NCBI RefSeq assembly: GCF_014699075.1
Contig: NZ_JACXAB010000013.1
Location: 40,866 to 104,865 of the forward strand
Source: Microvirga sp.
GTDB lineage: Bacteria; Pseudomonadota; Alphaproteobacteria; Rhizobiales; Beijerinckiaceae
Length of the DNA stretch: 64,000 nucleotides
Direction: 5' to 3'
This document shows, in pieces, positions 35,254 through 44,555 of this stretch (its first letter is position 1; each line of letters starts with the position of its first letter). Below the pieces are notes generated by a model, which saw only the letters and a list, made by a program, of their open reading frames with translations, did not search any database and had not been told where the DNA came from. Made by a program: the position numbers and the translations under genes.

Positions 35254-36933
35254 TCAGAGATAGAAGTCGCCTTTGGAGAGTGCCGAAAGTCCGGCGACGT
35301 CGATGCCGAAGTCGGCAATTTTGTCTCCATTGGTATCGCCCGCGGCCACACCGTCGGCAAAGCGCAGTTCTCCGGCTTGTCCGTGAAAGGCGTTCTTCCC
35401 GATGAAGGTGAACGCCTGGTTGCCTGCGATCTTCGTGTTGGCGTCGATGCCCCGCAGATCGATATGGTCGGAGCCGCGACGGAAGTCCTTGATGGTATCG
35501 GCCGAGGACATCCGCGAGTGAGATGACGAGGAGAAGACGAACACATCCGCTCCGCTCCCGCCGATCAGCAGGTCCTTTCCGCTCTCTCCATAAAGCTTGT
35601 CGCTGCCTGTGCCGCCATCCAGCATGTTATTGCCGCTTCGTCCGGAGAGCGTGTCGTTCCCCGCGCCGCCCTTGATCTGGTTGGCCGATCCGCTGCCGCG
35701 GAGAGTGTCGCTGTTGGAACTGCCCGTAAGCCACTCGATGCCGGAATAAGAGTCGCTGGCCGCATCGCCACGGTTGTTGGCCCGTGTCACGAGATCGGCC
35801 ACCACGCCGGCTTTCGCCGTGCTGTAGCTGGCAGTATCCGTGCCGGTTCCCCCGCTCAGCACGTCACTCCCGCTGCCGCCGATCAGCACGTCATTGCCGT
35901 TCAGGCCATAAAGCTTGTCGTTCCCGCCATTACCGCGCAAGCTGTTGTTGATGACATTGCCCTTGATGCTGTCGTTGGCTGAGCCGCCAAAGGCATTCTC
36001 GTTGAGGGCGCGCGTATCGCCCTGATGCAGGAGCGCATTGGCGATGTTGCCGGCAGCGAGCTTGGATCCATCCCAGTGGAGCTTGGCGCGCTGCTCCTGC
36101 GAGGTGATGCTCCACGCGCCAGGCTGCAGATCAATTGTCAAAGCCGTCGTGTAGTCGGCGAAGTCGTACGTGTCCGTGCCGCCGCCATCCCAAACGGTGA
36201 GAAGGATCTGGTTGCCGCCGGGTGCACCCTGGCCGACGCCGTTGACGAACATCTCGCCCGTGGTCGAACTCCAAGAATACGTCGTGCTGCCGCTGTTCGT
36301 CTGATAATTCGCGCCGTAGATATGCTGAAGCGCGGCGATGTCATACATCATCAGCGACTGCGCATAGCCCCAGGTCTCGTTGATGTAGCCGGTGGTGGTC
36401 GACGCGCCGGAATACGAGCGGTAGCTCATGACCGTGTATTCCATGCTGTCACGATCAACCGGCATGTTGCCTTCGTGGGAATGCTCAAGCCCGAGAGCGT
36501 GGCCGATCTCATGCACGATGGTGAGATAGGCGTAGTTGCCTTTGGCGGGGCTTGCGTAGTTCCGGCTGGAGTTGTTGACCCAGACATCACCGCCGGTTGC
36601 ATCCGTCGCGGGGAAATATGCCCATGCGGTTCCAGGCACGTCCGATTGGGCAAAGCGCAGATCGGCTGACGATGCGCTCGTTCCTGCCACTTCCTGGAAT
36701 GTCAGGTTGCTGACGGATGAGAACAGCTTCAAAGCCGACCGCGTGATCGCCTGCTGGGTATCGTTGAAGGAGCCGAAGCCCTTCGCCGTCTCACCGTCTC
36801 CATAGATCGCGCCATAGGCACCGGCAGTGGAGGGGAAGCTGTATGTCAGGTCGCTCGGCACCCACTTGCTGTTGCCAAGAAGAGCGTCAATGTAAGAATT
36901 TCCATTAGAATTGTAGGTCTCGACAGCAGGCAT
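35254..36933 (-). CDS. RTX metalloprotease, serralysin (M10) family
   Basis: This protein of about 559 residues has no N-terminal signal. The zinc site HEIGHALGLEH lies near residues 140-150, followed by the Met-turn VMSYRSYSG. The C-terminal half holds many GGxGxD calcium repeats (GGSGSDVLSGGTGTD, GGAGNDTLSGRSGNN and others) and ends in the hydrophobic DFYL expected of type I secretion signals. It should leave the cell through a TolC-type exporter not present nearby. The ATG at 36933 is preferred over TTG at 36939. Ser/Thr/Asn-rich composition and lower GC than neighbours suggest an accessory gene. Confidence 0.9.
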   Translation of the reverse strand: MPAVETYNSNGNSYIDALLGNSKWVPSDLTYSFPSTAGAYGAIYGDGETAKGFGSFNDTQQAITRSALKLFSSVSNLTFQEVAGTSASSADLRFAQSDVPGTAWAYFPATDATGGDVWVNNSSRNYASPAKGNYAYLTIVHEIGHALGLEHSHEGNMPVDRDSMEYTVMSYRSYSGASTTTGYINETWGYAQSLMMYDIAALQHIYGANYQTNSGSTTYSWSSTTGEMFVNGVGQGAPGGNQILLTVWDGGGTDTYDFADYTTALTIDLQPGAWSITSQEQRAKLHWDGSKLAAGNIANALLHQGDTRALNENAFGGSANDSIKGNVINNSLRGNGGNDKLYGLNGNDVLIGGSGSDVLSGGTGTDTASYSTAKAGVVADLVTRANNRGDAASDSYSGIEWLTGSSNSDTLRGSGSANQIKGGAGNDTLSGRSGNNMLDGGTGSDKLYGESGKDLLIGGSGADVFVFSSSSHSRMSSADTIKDFRRGSDHIDLRGIDANTKIAGNQAFTFIGKNAFHGQAGELRFADGVAAGDTNGDKIADFGIDVAGLSALSKGDFYL

Positions 36934-37375
36934 TTTCAACAGGCTCTAAGAATAGATTGTGAGATGCGATGTCTCGCGCGTGAACTGGCGCAGGATGCAA
37001 GCCGAGTTGCTCTGGGAAGAATGATTTAAACTTCTCAGAGAGCGCGCGATTGCTGCGCCACGATGTGTACTACGAAGCGCTACAGTAAATTCACGTATGC
37101 CATTGAATTTTACCCCATGACGAGACTGTTATGTTTGTTTGTCTCGCCTAAATTAATAACGTTGGGGAAGTTATTAAAAGATTAGTGGCAGGACTAAAAG
37201 CAGATTGGTTGCAATTTTGCCCTTCCAGACAATGTGCAGCACGACTGACCTTTGCAGCCGGACAGGCGCTACAATGAAGGCTACCTAAAAGCAGAGCTTC
37301 AAAGGAATGGGGCTTGCTGATGAGGTGGTGCCCTGGATGGCCATCTCTCTTCATCGGCTTGACCCACCAATCCTT
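36934..37375. other. AT-rich intergenic region upstream of the RTX protease gene
   Basis: About 440 bases with no convincing gene and clearly lower GC than the rest of the window. It contains the inverted repeat CGAGAC (37121-37126) / GTCTCG (37141-37146) and AT-rich blocks such as TAAATTAATAACG near 37149. It probably holds the protease promoter and regulatory sites. Confidence 0.5.
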
Positions 37376-37636
37376 TCAGGTCGGGAGGCCCTCGTTGCGC
37401 GGCGCGGAAACCGGCGCCTCTGAATTTGTTCTCATGCGAAGCCGAGCTTGGATGATCGCCTTGGCGCGCTCTGCGTCATCTAAGCTGCCTCGTTTCGCAA
37501 GCGTCTCCTGAGCGAGCAGGCGAATGTCTTCAAGCCGCCACTCTTCGCTCAGCCAAGACCTGCCGATGACTTTGAGGATTTTCTCGAGAGTCGCATATGG
37601 ATCGGCGACCTCAGGCGCTATGGCCGAGTCCTTCAT
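37376..37636 (-). CDS. Hypothetical protein (86 residues)
   Basis: This is a small charged protein with no signal or membrane segment. The recognisable part is YATLEKILKVIGRSWLSEEWRLEDIRLLAQETL, likely helical. The start is taken at ATG 37636; in-frame ATGs at 37645 and 37681 are alternatives, and a purine-rich GGGGG/GAGG run lies ahead of the chosen one. No homologue is recognised. Confidence 0.5.
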   Translation of the reverse strand: MKDSAIAPEVADPYATLEKILKVIGRSWLSEEWRLEDIRLLAQETLAKRGSLDDAERAKAIIQARLRMRTNSEAPVSAPRNEGLPT

Positions 37637-38133
37637 GGTCCTCATCCCCCTTGTCCAAGCCGGAGGTTCTCCTCCGGTCATGTTCTTCAGGAGGGCTTCG
37701 TCTCAATGGCGAAAGCCTCTCCTAATGTAGGATTATTGCAAGGCTTTAAGGAAAAAGACAACTGCGCCTTTGGTCAGGACCCGCAGGTATACCGTGAACA
37801 GGAAGGGCGTTCAGCTGTGAGAAAAGCGAGAAGCCCAAGGTCACAGTTTCGAAATCTTGAGCCATGTGGCGGCGGCTGGTGCTGCCGGAGGGGATCGAAC
37901 TCGCTGACAGATTACGGACGCTGAAGAAAATCAAGTCTTTCCAGTCACTTAATCTAAGGTTCCGTGCGCCACTCGTCTGGGCCAACTTGTTAACCAGCAC
38001 GACAGATGGACGACACCAGCAAGCAGCAGGCGAAATCTGCTGCTCGGACGAATTCTTCGGTCTTGCGGCCTAAGTGGGCCATTCCGATGGGATTGCTGTG
38101 ATCCTCTCAAGTGACTGCAACGAAGCCTTCAAA
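37637..38133. other. Intergenic region with tRNA-3'-end-like sequence
   Basis: About 500 bases with no gene I can support. Positions 37877-37902, read on the minus strand, resemble a tRNA/tmRNA 3' end (TTCGATCCCCTCC then GGCAGCACCA), but no full cloverleaf can be built. The rest has no clear promoter, repeat or terminator. Confidence 0.4.
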
Positions 38134-39570
38134 TTAGAAGTCGCGTTGAATGCGCAGTCGGCCTTCCCAGGCATCCTCCGAACCGGTTGATCGGAAGGTG
38201 CCGGTCGGCGCGCCGGTCGCATCCGTAACGGGGACGGCAACACGACCGCGTGGATCGACCCTGATGTAGAGCGCTTCGACGCCGATGAGAAAGCCTTCCA
38301 CCGGTGTCCATATTGCGTTGACGCCGACCCGGTACTCGTTGAAGTCAACGAGCCCTGTCGTCGCTCCCGATATGCCAGCCGCTGTTGTCGCAGCGGTCGT
38401 TGGTATCTCATATTGAGCAGTCCCTGGCGCGTCGAAACGCATCCAGGATCCGAAGACGTTGGTCTGGATCGTCGGCGTCCAGTTGTGATTGATGCCGCCA
38501 GCTATGCCGTAAGCCTTGTTGTTCTCGAACTCGCCCGTTATGGGATCGACGAAAGCGTCCGCGAAGGGAAGCTGGAGTGGGCCAGCGCCGATGAATGCAC
38601 TGCCGATTGAGCCGGCCTGACCGGCATTGATGTAACCGACGGCACCATCCGTATAGGTCGCCGAGATCCAGCCCGTATCCCCTGTTCCGAGAAATGGCAG
38701 GTTGGCATAAGCATGGGCACCAATCGCGAAGCCATACTCCGTGTCGGCATACGCCGGATACGGCAAGCCGGTAACCGGGTTGATGACAGGAACTGTCACA
38801 CCGTCGACACTGGTGAGGCCAAAAGCCACGTCACGGATCTGATGCAACGCACCGGAGATCTGTGCACCACCCCAGGTACCAGTGTAGCGGAGATTGGCGA
38901 CCACATCCGGAATGCGCTCGCCGCCATATGTGAAGGCAATCGGAGCGAGGACTGGCGGCGGAGTGCCCACCCCGAAGAGGGGAAAGTCAAGATCGTTATT
39001 AACCCGCTGCCCTTCCTCCAGCGACAGGGTGGCTGAGAAGCCGTTGCCGAAGGAGAAGGTATAAGCCAGCAGGTTCACTTCAGCGTTCGAAGGATCGTCG
39101 AAGCGCAGATCGCCGAAGTTCGGAGCCGGCAGGTCCGGATTTGTGAAAAAGGAAACCGCGCGACCGGCCGTCAGTCCCCCGAACTGGATGAAGGCCTGCG
39201 CAATGTTAGGGCTGGTAGAGCTGTCGCCATACGCACCGGTGTTGCGGGTCATTTCCATGCGAAGATAGGTGCGCAGGAGGCCATAGGCGGTAGCGGTACG
39301 CGTATCGAGGTTCAAACGACCACGGGCGCGGAACCCGATCATATCATCAGCCCGGTCATCAGGCTCGAGGTAGAGGTACTCGGCGCGAACACGCCCACTG
39401 ACCCGAAGGCAGGTTTCCGTGCCGGGGATGTAGAAAAAGCCTGTTCCGTACGTGGAGCAGATACGGACATACTCCACAGGAGCGGCTGGCTTGGCCGGCA
39501 AATCGGCGCCCTGTGCTCCGCTGGCGATGATCGCGACGCTCCCAAGCAACGCAGCACGAACCGGCATCAT
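38134..39570 (-). CDS. Outer-membrane porin (Porin_2 family)
   Basis: This 478-residue trimeric-porin family protein is typical of Hyphomicrobiales. A signal peptide ends near SGAQGADLP. The mature start VEYVRICSTYGTGFFYIPGTETCLR with two cysteines is the family hallmark. GRVRAEYLYLEP and repeated amphipathic strands follow, and the final residue is Phe (LRIQRDF), needed for BAM insertion. Positions 39570 (ATG) and 39567 are adjacent starts. It allows passive entry of small solutes. Confidence 0.93.
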   Translation of the reverse strand: MMPVRAALLGSVAIIASGAQGADLPAKPAAPVEYVRICSTYGTGFFYIPGTETCLRVSGRVRAEYLYLEPDDRADDMIGFRARGRLNLDTRTATAYGLLRTYLRMEMTRNTGAYGDSSTSPNIAQAFIQFGGLTAGRAVSFFTNPDLPAPNFGDLRFDDPSNAEVNLLAYTFSFGNGFSATLSLEEGQRVNNDLDFPLFGVGTPPPVLAPIAFTYGGERIPDVVANLRYTGTWGGAQISGALHQIRDVAFGLTSVDGVTVPVINPVTGLPYPAYADTEYGFAIGAHAYANLPFLGTGDTGWISATYTDGAVGYINAGQAGSIGSAFIGAGPLQLPFADAFVDPITGEFENNKAYGIAGGINHNWTPTIQTNVFGSWMRFDAPGTAQYEIPTTAATTAAGISGATTGLVDFNEYRVGVNAIWTPVEGFLIGVEALYIRVDPRGRVAVPVTDATGAPTGTFRSTGSEDAWEGRLRIQRDF

Positions 39571-39727
39571 CGCACCGACTCCGGAAAGCTATTGCTCGTA
39601 AGAGCTTGAACTTGAACCAATTGGTGATGAGCCGTCAAGCGCAGGTCGTGAATGTACATCGCAACCCGTACGGAAGACTGCACCATTTTGACAGATCGCA
39701 TCATAACTTTGACCGCTTCGGCGAACA

Positions 39728-41296
39728 TCAGCTCAAGAGCACCTGGACGGCAATGATCTTGACGATGGTCATGCTGGGAAAACAGATCGCATAGCCAATG
39801 TCCGTCCTCTCGGTGGGCGCCAGACGTCCGGCCGTAACGACGATAGCGGGATTGCCGGTCGAGCCCGCGCAGACGCCGAGCAGGTCGTCGAAGGGGATGC
39901 GCAACAGATATCCGACCACGAGCACGATCAGGACCAGCGTGAGCAGCACGGCGGCACCGCCGAGGAGGATCTGGATGCCGTTCGTGGCGACGGTCTGCAC
40001 GAAGGGGCTGCCCGCGCCGATGGCGACCGAGCCGATGAACACCGACAGGCCGAGATTGCGCAGGACCAGGTTGGCGACCACGGGGATCTTCCAGCCCAGC
40101 GATCCTGTGCGGCCGAGCCAGCCCAGGATGAGCGCCATGACAAGCGGCCCGCCAGCCACGCCAAGACTGAAGGTGCCGCCGCCCGGCAGGGGAACCGGGA
40201 CCATGCCGAGCAGGAGGCCCAGCGCAATCCCGACGCCGATCGAGACGAACGACAGTTCGGCATTGCCCTTGATGCTGTCGCCGAAGTGACGCTGGGCGTC
40301 GGCCTTCCGGTCGCTGGGAACGGCCGCCACGATCAGATCGCCGAACTCGAGCGTCAGGTCGGATGACGCCACGATGTCGCTGTCGCCCCGGCGGATGTGC
40401 GAGATCACGACAGGAAAATCGGGGAGCGGGATCTCGCGCACATTCTTGCCGATGAAGGCTGTCTTCGAAACGTAGGCGCGCACGACATCATAATTGGCAC
40501 GGTCACGGCTGATGCGCCCGGGATCCTCGTGCCCCATGGCTGCCTTCGCCCGCTCGATGCTCACTGGACTGCCGACCAGAAGCAATCCATCGCCCTCATG
40601 CAGGACGGTTCCGGGACTGGGCGGCGCGTTCACATGCTGCTGGCGCAGCGCGACGATCCTGACGTCAGATGGGAGGACGGAGGATATTTCCTCAACCGTG
40701 TGGTCCTCGCCAGACGCCTCAAGGGTGAGCTCGGCGATCCGGACGTTCTGCGTCGGAGCCTTGAATGTGGGTTTGAGCCAGGCTGCCATGATCGTCATCA
40801 GGACGATCGGTCCGATGACGCCGAAGGGATAGGAAACCGAGTAGCCGATCGCCGGATCCTGGTTGCCCGCCGCAGCCAGCGCCGCCTGAAGGGTCGGCGT
40901 GCTCGTGCCGGATCCGGCAAACAAGCCGGCCGCCGTCGCCATCGAGATGTTGAGGGGGCCTGCAAGGGCCATCGCCACGAGGAGCGAGGCGATCACGCCA
41001 AGCGCGGAGAGGGCAATGTACTTGAGACCGGGGCCCTTAAGGCTCGCGAAGAATTGCGGCCCGTATTGGATGCCGACACCGTACACGAACATGACAAGGC
41101 CGAGCGTGCCCACCGGCCCGGGGGGCGCTGCCTTCGGTGCGATAGCGCCAATGATCAACCCGGTGAAGAGAACGGCGCCCGCACCGAACGAGACTCCGGC
41201 AATCGAGATCTGCCCTATCGCATAGCCGGTGGCGATGGCGAGAAATAGCGCCAGCAGGGGAGAGGCTTCAAGCAGCGTACGAATGATATCGAGCAT
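39728..41296 (-). CDS. AspT/YidE-family antiporter (aspartate:alanine exchanger type)
   Basis: This 522-residue transporter has two groups of membrane helices flanking a cytoplasmic part with two TrkA_C-like domains (about residues 200-365). Motifs GYAIGQISIAGVSFGAGAVLF at the start and GAGSPFVQTVATNGIQILL and GVCAGSTGNPAIV near the end match the family duplication. AspT exchanges aspartate for alanine and drives decarboxylation-linked energy gain in lactobacilli. The start at 41296 follows AGAGGGG and lies 10 nt after the pflA stop, so it ends the serine/pyruvate operon. The substrate here is inferred only. Confidence 0.85.
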   Translation of the reverse strand: MLDIIRTLLEASPLLALFLAIATGYAIGQISIAGVSFGAGAVLFTGLIIGAIAPKAAPPGPVGTLGLVMFVYGVGIQYGPQFFASLKGPGLKYIALSALGVIASLLVAMALAGPLNISMATAAGLFAGSGTSTPTLQAALAAAGNQDPAIGYSVSYPFGVIGPIVLMTIMAAWLKPTFKAPTQNVRIAELTLEASGEDHTVEEISSVLPSDVRIVALRQQHVNAPPSPGTVLHEGDGLLLVGSPVSIERAKAAMGHEDPGRISRDRANYDVVRAYVSKTAFIGKNVREIPLPDFPVVISHIRRGDSDIVASSDLTLEFGDLIVAAVPSDRKADAQRHFGDSIKGNAELSFVSIGVGIALGLLLGMVPVPLPGGGTFSLGVAGGPLVMALILGWLGRTGSLGWKIPVVANLVLRNLGLSVFIGSVAIGAGSPFVQTVATNGIQILLGGAAVLLTLVLIVLVVGYLLRIPFDDLLGVCAGSTGNPAIVVTAGRLAPTERTDIGYAICFPSMTIVKIIAVQVLLS

Positions 41297-41306
41297 CGGT
41301 CCCCTC

Positions 41307-42128
41307 TCATCTTGTGCGGCAGCCGGCCTCACGGAACTGTCCGATCACCCGCGCCACCAGATCAGGTGAGGGGGACAGGGTGTCGGACAGTTCGTAATTC
41401 AGGCCCATGGCCTTCCACTTGAAGGCGCCCATCTGATGGAACGGGAGGACCTCGACCCACTCCACGTTCTTCATCGGCGCGACGAACCGGGCGATGCCCT
41501 CCACATTAGCAGGATCGTCGGTCAGGCCTGGAACCAGCACGAACCGCACCCAGACCGGCTTGCCGAGAGCCTCCAGTCGCTCGGCGAACTGAATGGTCGG
41601 ACGGATGTCCTGCCCCACCGCCCGGCGGTAAGTCTCCGGATCCCAGGACTTGATGTCGAGCAGCACGAGATCAACCTGACGCATGTACTCGTCGTCGGCG
41701 CGCGCGCCGAGGAATCCCGAAGTGTCCAAAGCCGTGTGGAGGCCCATTCCCTTGGCGGCGGTGAAGAGACGTTTGGTGAAGTGCATCTGGACGAGCGGTT
41801 CGCCGCCCGAGATCGTCAGCCCTCCGTCCATGGCCCGCAGCGGCGCCGCATAGGCCTCCAGCGCGGTTCTGGCGCGTTCGAACGGGATCCGGGTACCGTC
41901 CTTGAGATGCCACGTGTCCGGGTTGTGGCAGTACAGGCATCGCAGCAGGCATCCGCTCATGAACACCACGACCCGGATTCCGGGGCCGTCGAGAGTGGAT
42001 CCGGTCTCGTACGAGTGGATCCACCCGAATTCACCCCGGGGATCATTGAACGTGGCCGTCTCCGGAGCGTCCGGAGAGCGCGCTTGCTGCAGGTCGTACC
42101 TGCTGTGGGCCCAGGGCTCGTCGGCCAT
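41307..42128 (-). CDS. pflA: Pyruvate formate-lyase activating enzyme (radical SAM)
   Basis: This 273-residue protein has the radical-SAM cluster motif C-x3-C-x2-C in MSGCLLRCLYCHNPDTWHL. It also has GIRVVVFMSG ahead, GGLTISGGEPLVQ and LDTSGFLG blocks, and LVLLDIKSW. It makes the glycyl radical on PflB using SAM and one electron. The chosen ATG at 42128 lies 4 nt after the pflB stop with GGAGACGGGTGAG before it; a start at 42146 would overlap pflB. Confidence 0.93.
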   Translation of the reverse strand: MADEPWAHSRYDLQQARSPDAPETATFNDPRGEFGWIHSYETGSTLDGPGIRVVVFMSGCLLRCLYCHNPDTWHLKDGTRIPFERARTALEAYAAPLRAMDGGLTISGGEPLVQMHFTKRLFTAAKGMGLHTALDTSGFLGARADDEYMRQVDLVLLDIKSWDPETYRRAVGQDIRPTIQFAERLEALGKPVWVRFVLVPGLTDDPANVEGIARFVAPMKNVEWVEVLPFHQMGAFKWKAMGLNYELSDTLSPSPDLVARVIGQFREAGCRTR

Positions 42129-42132
42129 GATC

Positions 42133-44478
42133 TCACCCGTCTCCATGGAATGTGCGGCTAATCACGTCCATCTGCTGCTCCCGCGTGAGCCGGACGAAAT
42201 TGACTGCGTAACCCGAGACCCGGATGGTCAGTTGCGGGTACTTGTCCGGATGCTCCATCGCGTCGAGCAGGGTGTCGCGGTTGAAGACGTTGAGGTTCAT
42301 GTGGAACCCGCCCTGGCCGCAATAGGTATCGAGCACCTTCACCGCCTGCTTGATCTTCTCGCCCTGATCGAGACGATTGAGGCTCGGTGAGACCGACACG
42401 GTGTAGCTGATGCCGTCCTGTGCATCGGCATAGGGCAGCTTGGCGACCGATAGGCACGAAGCGAGCCATCCATGGCTGTCGCGGCCGTGCATCGGGTTGG
42501 CGCCGGGAGCGAACGGCTCGCCTGCCTTGCGGCCGTCCGGCGTATTGCCTGTATGCTTGCCGTAGACGACATTGCTCGTGATGGTCAGCACCGACTGCGT
42601 GTGAACGGCATTACGGTAGGTCTGATGCTTCCTGATCTTCTTCATGAACGAGGAGACGAGATCGGCCGCAATCGTATCGACACGATCATCGTTGTTGCCG
42701 TATTGCGGGTAGCCACCCTCGATTTCGTAGTCAACGATCAACCCGTCATCGCGGCGGATCGGCTTGACCTTCGTGTGCTTGATCGCTGACAGGCTGTCGG
42801 CGACCACCGACAGGCCGGCAATGCCGAAGGCCATCGTGCGCAGGATCTGTTGGTCGTGCAGCGCCATCTCCAGACGCTCGTAGTAATACTTATCGTGCAT
42901 GTAGTGGATGCAGTTCATGGCGTGGACGTAAGTTCGCGCCAGCCACTCCATCATGGTGTCGAACTTCGCCATGACGTCATCGTAGTCGAGGACATCGCCG
43001 GATACGGGAGAGACCGCCGGGCCGATCTGCTCGCCGCTGACCTCGTCTCGCCCGCCGTTGATTGCGTACAGGAGACACTTGGCGAGGTTCACCCGCGCCC
43101 CGAAGAACTGCATCTGGTTGCCGATCCGCATGGCCGAGACGCAGCAGGCGATGCCGTAATCGTCGCCCCAATAGGGGCGCATCAGATCGTCGTTCTCATA
43201 CTGGATGGACGAGGTCTCGGCCGAGACCTTGATGCAGTAGCGCTTGAAGCCATCAGGCAATTGCCTCGACCAGAGCACCGTTATGTTGGGCTCTGGCGCC
43301 GGACCCAGGTTCGTGAGCGTGTGCAGCGTCCTGAAGCTCGTCCGCGTGACCAGGGAACGGCCGTTCAGATCCATGCCGCCGACGCACTCGGTGGCCCAGT
43401 AGGGATCGCCCGAGAACAAGGCATCGTAGTCGGGCGTGCGCAGGAAGCGAACGATGCGCAGCTTCTGGACGAGCTGGTCGATGAGTTCCTGGGCGCCCGC
43501 TTCATCCAGAGCGCCGCTCCTCAGGTCCCGTTCGATGTAGATGTCGAGGAAGGACGAGATGCGGCCGATGGACATGGCCGCCCCATTGGCCTCCTTGATG
43601 GCTCCGAGATAGCCGAAATAGGTCCACTGCACGGCTTCGCGGGCGTCAGCCGCCGGCCGCGTGATGTCGGATCCATAGTTCTTGGCCATCTCCGCGAGGT
43701 CGGCCAGTGCCCGCATCTGCTCGGCCAGTTCCTCCCGCTCACGGATGACATCGTCCGTCGGCCACTTGGCATCGAGCAGTGCCCGCTCGGCGCGTTTGGC
43801 CGCCAGCAACTTGTCCGTGCCGTACAAGGCCACCCGGCGATAGTCGCCGATGATCCGGCCGCGGCCATAGGAGTCGGGCAGGCCGGTGACGATATGGCTC
43901 CGCCGGCACGCCATGATCTCCGGCGTATAGGCGTCGAATACGCCGTCGTTGTGGGTCTTGCGGTACTTGGTGAAGGCCTCGTGCACGATGGGATCAGGCT
44001 CGAAGCCTGCCGCCTTCAGTCCGGCTTCGACCATGCGCAGCCCGCCATACGGCATGATGGCGCGGCGGAACGGCGCATCGGTCTGCAACCCGACGATCAC
44101 CTCGTTGTCCCGGTCGATGTAGCCGGGCTTGTGGGCTGTCATCGAGGAAGGCGTTTTGGCATCGACGTCCAGGACGCCCTTGCGGATTTCCTCCTTGAAG
44201 TAGGGTTGTAGCTTCGCCCAGACTGCCTGCGTACGCTCACTCGGTTCAACCAGGAAGGCTTCGTCCCCGTCGTAGGGTGCGACGTTGCGCTGGATGAAGT
44301 CACGGACGTCGACGGAGCTCTGCCAGCGCCCCGGTGCGAAGCCTGCCCATTCGTTCACCGAAGCCGTGGCTTCAGGTGTGGGGGCTGCTTCAGCCCAGTG
44401 ATCTTTTGTCGCCAGCTTTCCAGGCTGTTGACTGGGCTTGTCCGCAGACCTCTGAGCAGCAATGGCTTCATCTGGCAT
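42133..44478 (-). CDS. pflB: Pyruvate formate-lyase (formate C-acetyltransferase)
   Basis: This 781-residue glycyl-radical enzyme converts pyruvate and CoA to acetyl-CoA and formate without oxygen. The active-site Cys pair is in [16 protein letters not shown] (C445-C446). The radical Gly is in [17 protein letters not shown] (about G756, 25 residues from the end, as in E. coli). The start follows a very strong GGGAGGAGG site. Length and motifs are those of true PflB. It lies between the serine deaminase and its activase. Confidence 0.96.
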   Translation of the reverse strand: MPDEAIAAQRSADKPSQQPGKLATKDHWAEAAPTPEATASVNEWAGFAPGRWQSSVDVRDFIQRNVAPYDGDEAFLVEPSERTQAVWAKLQPYFKEEIRKGVLDVDAKTPSSMTAHKPGYIDRDNEVIVGLQTDAPFRRAIMPYGGLRMVEAGLKAAGFEPDPIVHEAFTKYRKTHNDGVFDAYTPEIMACRRSHIVTGLPDSYGRGRIIGDYRRVALYGTDKLLAAKRAERALLDAKWPTDDVIREREELAEQMRALADLAEMAKNYGSDITRPAADAREAVQWTYFGYLGAIKEANGAAMSIGRISSFLDIYIERDLRSGALDEAGAQELIDQLVQKLRIVRFLRTPDYDALFSGDPYWATECVGGMDLNGRSLVTRTSFRTLHTLTNLGPAPEPNITVLWSRQLPDGFKRYCIKVSAETSSIQYENDDLMRPYWGDDYGIACCVSAMRIGNQMQFFGARVNLAKCLLYAINGGRDEVSGEQIGPAVSPVSGDVLDYDDVMAKFDTMMEWLARTYVHAMNCIHYMHDKYYYERLEMALHDQQILRTMAFGIAGLSVVADSLSAIKHTKVKPIRRDDGLIVDYEIEGGYPQYGNNDDRVDTIAADLVSSFMKKIRKHQTYRNAVHTQSVLTITSNVVYGKHTGNTPDGRKAGEPFAPGANPMHGRDSHGWLASCLSVAKLPYADAQDGISYTVSVSPSLNRLDQGEKIKQAVKVLDTYCGQGGFHMNLNVFNRDTLLDAMEHPDKYPQLTIRVSGYAVNFVRLTREQQMDVISRTFHGDG

Positions 44479-44527
44479 GACAACCTCCTCCCACGATGCT
44501 CATGGGATCTTCGTTCGATGTATCCCC

Positions 44528-44545
44528 GGCCGCTCACGCGCGGCC
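44528..44545. repeat. Intercistronic hairpin between serine deaminase and pflB
   Basis: GGCCGC (44528-44533) and GCGGCC (44540-44545) pair around TCACGC in the 77-nt gap. There is no T tract, so it more likely shapes mRNA stability than ends transcription. Confidence 0.4.
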
Positions 44546-44555
44546 ACAGAGGAGC

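Noticed and set aside
35254..36933. GGxGxD repeat block as a CRISPR or DNA repeat array
   Set aside because: The repeats are at protein level (RTX calcium motifs) with variable DNA; no spacer pattern.
37860..37960. Complete tRNA gene on the minus strand
   Set aside because: Only the T-loop-to-CCA part looks tRNA-like; no acceptor partner, D-arm or anticodon arm can be paired.
42850..44211. 453-codon plus-strand frame opposite pflB
   Set aside because: pflB has all catalytic motifs; the opposite frame has none.
44479..44555. Separate GTCAA-type operator directly upstream of pflB
   Set aside because: No matching half-sites with the 11/10 spacing in this gap; pflB is better explained as part of the serine deaminase operon.
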